A stretch of DNA of 9,648 nt from Candidatus Microgenomatus auricola (lineage in GTDB: Bacteria > Patescibacteriota > Patescibacteriia > UBA9570 > XYC2-FULL-38-9), in NCBI GenBank assembly GCA_005239655.1, contig SBBP01000162.1, positions 1 to 9,648 on the forward strand. Direction: 5' to 3'. Positions 7,279 to 9,648 of the stretch are shown piece by piece. The notes below the pieces were generated by a model that saw nothing but the letters and a program-made list of their open reading frames with translations, had not been told where the DNA came from and ran no database searches. The position numbers and the translations under genes were made by a program. Within the stretch, counting starts at the first letter, position 1; every line of letters starts with the position of its first letter.

Positions 7279-7307
7279 AACATACAATAACTATGGGAAG
7301 CTGTCAA
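7279..7307 (-). promoter_or_regulatory. Predicted sigma-70 promoter for the zinc-ribbon/bL25/DUF3048 run
   Basis: On the minus strand a perfect -35 TTGACA (7307-7302) is followed by exactly 17 bases and a -10 TATGTT (7284-7279, four of six matches to TATAAT). The expected start of transcription is near 7272, giving a leader of about 18 bases before the ATG at 7254. The -35 overlaps the rodA TGA stop, so transcription of the downstream run can start anew rather than only by readthrough. Seen by eye only. Confidence 0.55.
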
Positions 7308-8449
7308 TAATCGGTTTTGCGTGCTTCCTTTTGAAATGCGGGTGCGTGTTGAGTCGTGCCTATTCGGTGGCAGATTCCAAAAAGAATCATAGTCGCAATG
7401 CAGGATGAGCCCCCAGTGCTCACCAGTGGAAGTGGCAAACCGGTGATCGGCATAATACCCATATTCATTCCAATGACCAAAAAGCTTTGTGTCACGAGGT
7501 AGCTCAGCGAGCCAAACAGAAAGACGAACGCAAATGGATCTCGAGTCAGTTGGATTGACTTCCAGAGTTTCCATGTGATGACTCCTAGTGTGACGATGAC
7601 GACGACTGCTCCAATAAAGCCTAGCTCTTCCGCGATCACGGCGAACACAAAATCAGAAGATGCTTCGGGGAGAAAATGTAATTGACTTTGTGTGCCTAAA
7701 CCCAGTCCCCTGCCCCAGAATTCACCAGAGCCGACAGCTACGATCGACTGGGTCATGTTGTAGCCTGACCCTAAGGGGTCTACACTCGGATCAATAAAAG
7801 TGAGGAGACGCTCTTTTTGGTAGGGTTCGAAAAAGAAGAGCCACCCGAATACACTGGTCACTGCGACCGCGGTCACGACGAGCGCAATGAACCACCGCGG
7901 AGCCCGCAAGAATACAATCATGCTCAGCCATACAACAAGCAGAATGAGTGAAGAGCCGAGGTCCGGTTGCAGTAAGATGAGCATGCAGAGGATTGCAGTA
8001 CCTAGTCCAGTCAGGAAAAAAAAGCGCAAGCGATCGCGTTGATCAGCGTCCTCACGAAACTGTACAGCAAGCCACATGATGAAAAGAATTTTTACAAATT
8101 CGACTGGCTGCAGAGAAAATGCACCAAACGTGAACCATCCTGTTGTCCCCTTGATTTCAGTCCCAAAGAGGAGTACGCCAACGAGCAAGACGGCTGCGAG
8201 GCCAAAGGAAATCATTGGGCGAATCTTGAAGAGTCGATAGTCGAGCACAGACAACACTCCAAACAGCACCATTCCAATGATCACGAATGTGAGTTGCTTA
8301 TAGAATGCAGAGAGTGCGCTGCCGTCTTGATTGACTGAAATACTATACTGAATCACCAGCCCAATGCTAAGAAGCAGAATGACTGGCCCAACAAACCACC
8401 AGTCGATACGACCAACAGCAGACCGGCTCTTCTGAACGATGCCGTGCAT
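7304..8449 (-). CDS. rodA: SEDS-family peptidoglycan glycosyltransferase (RodA/FtsW type)
   Basis: Polymerises lipid II into glycan strands at the outer face of the membrane, normally with a class B penicillin-binding protein, which is not in this window. The 381 residues are nearly all membrane helices (about ten). Family marks are SLQPVEFVK (112-120), QPDLGSS (161-167), the long outer loop with GSGYNMTQSIVAVGSGEFWG (227-246) and LPEASSDFVFAVIAEELGF (260-278), in which Asp266 matches the catalytic Asp of RodA, and MPITGLPLPLVSTGGSS (333-349). The segment usually containing an RW pair after helix 3 reads KGTTGW (100-105), so the Arg is absent. It starts 3 bases after the upstream gene without a Shine-Dalgarno, implying coupling. 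RodA is preferred over FtsW by overall similarity, but the two are hard to separate without alignment. Confidence 0.93.
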   Translation of the reverse strand: MHGIVQKSRSAVGRIDWWFVGPVILLLSIGLVIQYSISVNQDGSALSAFYKQLTFVIIGMVLFGVLSVLDYRLFKIRPMISFGLAAVLLVGVLLFGTEIKGTTGWFTFGAFSLQPVEFVKILFIMWLAVQFREDADQRDRLRFFFLTGLGTAILCMLILLQPDLGSSLILLVVWLSMIVFLRAPRWFIALVVTAVAVTSVFGWLFFFEPYQKERLLTFIDPSVDPLGSGYNMTQSIVAVGSGEFWGRGLGLGTQSQLHFLPEASSDFVFAVIAEELGFIGAVVVIVTLGVITWKLWKSIQLTRDPFAFVFLFGSLSYLVTQSFLVIGMNMGIMPITGLPLPLVSTGGSSCIATMILFGICHRIGTTQHAPAFQKEARKTDY

Positions 8450-8452
8450 ACA

Positions 8453-9310
8453 CTACTGGCGACTACGGATGATACGATTTTCAGTCAATTGATCGATGTT
8501 GACATAAATCGTTGGTTGCAATCCCGTTGGAAGTCGCAGTGGCCATCGGAATGTCAGTGATCGCGATTCCTCAGTCACAATTTCATCGAGCGTCACACTG
8601 CCAATGCCGTGGATATCGCCATTGTCATCGTGGAGGAGGACCACGACTTGTGCTTCACGAAATCCGTAGACACTTTTATTTTGTATCGTAAACGTGAGTT
8701 CAGTTCTCAACGGAATGTCTTCTGCCGCAGATTGGACGTACGCGTAGTGAGCATTGCTGAAGATCCACTCTGTTGTCGGCAAGTTGCTCGTGTCAACAAA
8801 TTTTTTCCACTGCACATCATGGATCTCGACGCGAATGGCCGGCGCCTCAGCTCCACTGAATGGGATCGACTGTTTTGTGATGTATTTCTCTTCACTTGGT
8901 GCCAGCGCCGTGGTCGCTATTCCTGTTGTTGCGCCCGCAACAGTCATTTCGTAGGTGATTTCAACCGCTGCCCAAATGTCGTTTGGGTTTTGGAGGTGGG
9001 CGACGATATCAATGCTGTGGTCGTCTCGAATCACTGCTCTGGCGCTTCGCACCACAAGCTCTTCTGGACGACGAATGGCTTGGTAGTTCACATCAGGGAG
9101 TGACAGTGCGGACAGAATGTCGTCAGTCTGTTGTATATGAGTCACCCAGATCACTGTCGTATAGAGAAACAGTCCAATGCTCGCTGCAGCAATGATACCC
9201 AGCACACTGATGAGGATTCGGTGAAGGAGCTGGCGATGTGTTGCCAACCAGTACCCGAAATCCAGCTCTCGCTTTGAAATGTGTGTTTCGCGGTTGGGAA
9301 GTTCGGCCAT
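8453..9310 (-). CDS. Single-anchor protein with two beta-sandwich-like repeats
   Basis: Not a named family that I can assign with certainty. The 285 residues have a basic cytosolic head, one membrane helix (about 31-57) and an outer region of two similar all-beta units (about 83-167 and 200-272). Each carries the pattern of a strand with an Asn turn followed by alternating hydrophobic strands: IDIVAHLQNPNDIWAAVEI in the first and LTFTIQNKSVYGFREAQVV in the second. The second continues with DDNGDIHGIGSVTLDEI and ends in FRWP. This resembles FxLYD/LEA14-like immunoglobulin-type domains seen in surface proteins. It sits 3 bases before rodA, so the pair is probably cotranscribed and coupled, suggesting a role near the wall-synthesis machinery; that role is inferred from position only. 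The start is the first ATG after the divergent intergenic region. Confidence 0.82.
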   Translation of the reverse strand: MAELPNRETHISKRELDFGYWLATHRQLLHRILISVLGIIAAASIGLFLYTTVIWVTHIQQTDDILSALSLPDVNYQAIRRPEELVVRSARAVIRDDHSIDIVAHLQNPNDIWAAVEITYEMTVAGATTGIATTALAPSEEKYITKQSIPFSGAEAPAIRVEIHDVQWKKFVDTSNLPTTEWIFSNAHYAYVQSAAEDIPLRTELTFTIQNKSVYGFREAQVVVLLHDDNGDIHGIGSVTLDEIVTEESRSLTFRWPLRLPTGLQPTIYVNIDQLTENRIIRSRQ

Positions 9311-9402
9311 GTCGCTAGTGTAGCATTGTTGTCTTTCCGATTCAATTGTGGTAGAGTAGTCTTAGTTTCTACGAAAAGAAAAAATACAAATAATATACAC
9401 AT
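9311..9402. other. Divergent intergenic region
   Basis: This 92-base gap separates two divergently transcribed genes. The half near 9310 holds the possible minus-strand promoter. The half near 9403 is very AT-rich (bases 9376-9402 hold only five non-A/T bases), with TAATAT at 9391-9396 as a possible plus-strand -10 but no convincing -35 at 16-18 bases. No convincing hairpin is seen. Confidence 0.6.
9317..9345 (-). promoter_or_regulatory. Possible promoter for the rodA pair, leaderless geometry
   Basis: On the minus strand TTGAAT (9345-9340, four of six) is followed by 17 bases and TACACT (9322-9317, four of six), with TGC directly before it as in an extended -10. Six bases separate the -10 from the ATG at 9310, so the expected transcript start falls on or next to the start codon. 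No Shine-Dalgarno is present, consistent with a leaderless mRNA. Weaker than the promoter at 7279-7307. Confidence 0.4.
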
Positions 9403-9648
9403 ATGTATAACACAAGCGTTGACATCATGTACGGTGCGCTTACGATTGCCATTTTTGTCTTCACCGGATTCTTGGTGTGGATGATGTATTATGCGGTCCA
9501 GATTTTGAAGCAAGGGAATGAAGTGATTCGTGATATTCGAGACAAAGTTGCAGAATTTGAGCAGGCAATTTCGAGCATTAAAGAAAAGGTCGTGAGCTCC
9601 GCAACTTCAATTTCATTTATTGCGTCACAGATCGGTTCGGTTGTGGAC
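9403..9648 (+). CDS. Small membrane protein with charged helix, 3'-truncated by window edge
   Basis: An open frame starting with ATG runs 82 codons to the window edge without a stop, so the C-terminus is missing. The product has a short polar start (MYNTSVDI), one membrane helix (about residues 10-32, ending in aromatic residues WMMYYAV) and then a heptad-like amphipathic helix (about 35-65, with GNEVIRDIRDKVAEFEQAI). A Ser-rich stretch ending near IASQIG suggests a second apolar segment. This resembles small one-helix coiled-coil proteins such as DUF948-like or CPR hypotheticals, but I cannot assign a function. It has no Shine-Dalgarno upstream, only an A-rich tract. It is supported by a clean start at the edge of an intergenic region and by a coherent protein pattern. 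Confidence 0.78.
   Translation, partial: MYNTSVDIMYGALTIAIFVFTGFLVWMMYYAVQILKQGNEVIRDIRDKVAEFEQAISSIKEKVVSSATSISFIASQIGSVVD

Noticed and set aside
8609..9103. 164-codon open frame on the plus strand
   Set aside because: Antisense to the beta-repeat protein before rodA; no recognisable motif, and it has no separate promoter or ribosome site.
9351..9374. GTAGA...TCTAC inverted repeat in the divergent region as an operator
   Set aside because: Only five base pairs with a long spacer; expected by chance in this length.
9397..9410. ACATATGT palindrome around the start codon at 9403
   Set aside because: An eight-base palindrome in AT-rich sequence that contains the ATG itself; no second copy or flanking symmetry.

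Overview
The window looks like a compact bacterial chromosome segment, most likely from a Patescibacteria/CPR lineage (an Uhrbacteria- or Magasanikbacteria-like relative is my guess). The reasons are very tight gene packing, an Asn-Thr repeat linker behind a membrane anchor, tandem DUF3048 proteins, a shortened Fmt, and several small anchored proteins of unknown function. TGA is the stop of several well-supported genes (def, rodA, the first DUF3048 gene), so the code is standard and not the TGA=Gly code of Gracilibacteria/Absconditabacteria. The lineage is inferred from style, not from a marker gene.

Left end, plus strand: the 3' part of def (peptide deformylase) overlaps fmt (methionyl-tRNA formyltransferase) by an ATGA junction. 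The pair puts the formyl group on initiator tRNA and removes it from new proteins. fmt then runs 51 bases into the 3' end of a convergent gene.

Middle, minus strand, read right to left from about 7254 to 1318: a small CxxC/CxxC zinc-ribbon protein, ribosomal protein bL25, two tandem DUF3048 (YerB-like) membrane-anchored proteins, a four-helix membrane protein of unknown function, and a membrane-embedded family 2 glycosyltransferase. Gaps are 0-19 bases and two junctions are ATGA overlaps, so this is probably one transcript. A good sigma-70-type promoter (TTGACA, 17-base spacer, TATGTT) lies just upstream and overlaps the rodA stop codon. The last four genes act at or outside the membrane and may form an envelope module, but only the glycosyltransferase has an assignable activity.

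Right end, minus strand from 9310 to 7304: a single-anchor protein with two beta-sandwich-like repeats is followed after 3 bases by a SEDS-family peptidoglycan glycosyltransferase (RodA/FtsW type). A divergent plus-strand gene at 9403, encoding a one-helix membrane protein with a charged helix, runs off the window.

There is no stretch over 300 bases without a gene, and I see no tRNA, rRNA, CRISPR array, insertion sequence or phage signature. I did not find a clearly new biological system. The points most worth following are the tandem DUF3048/unknown/glycosyltransferase cluster, the shortened Fmt C-terminal domain, the overlapping convergent gene ends, and the near absence of Shine-Dalgarno sites apart from one strong one.
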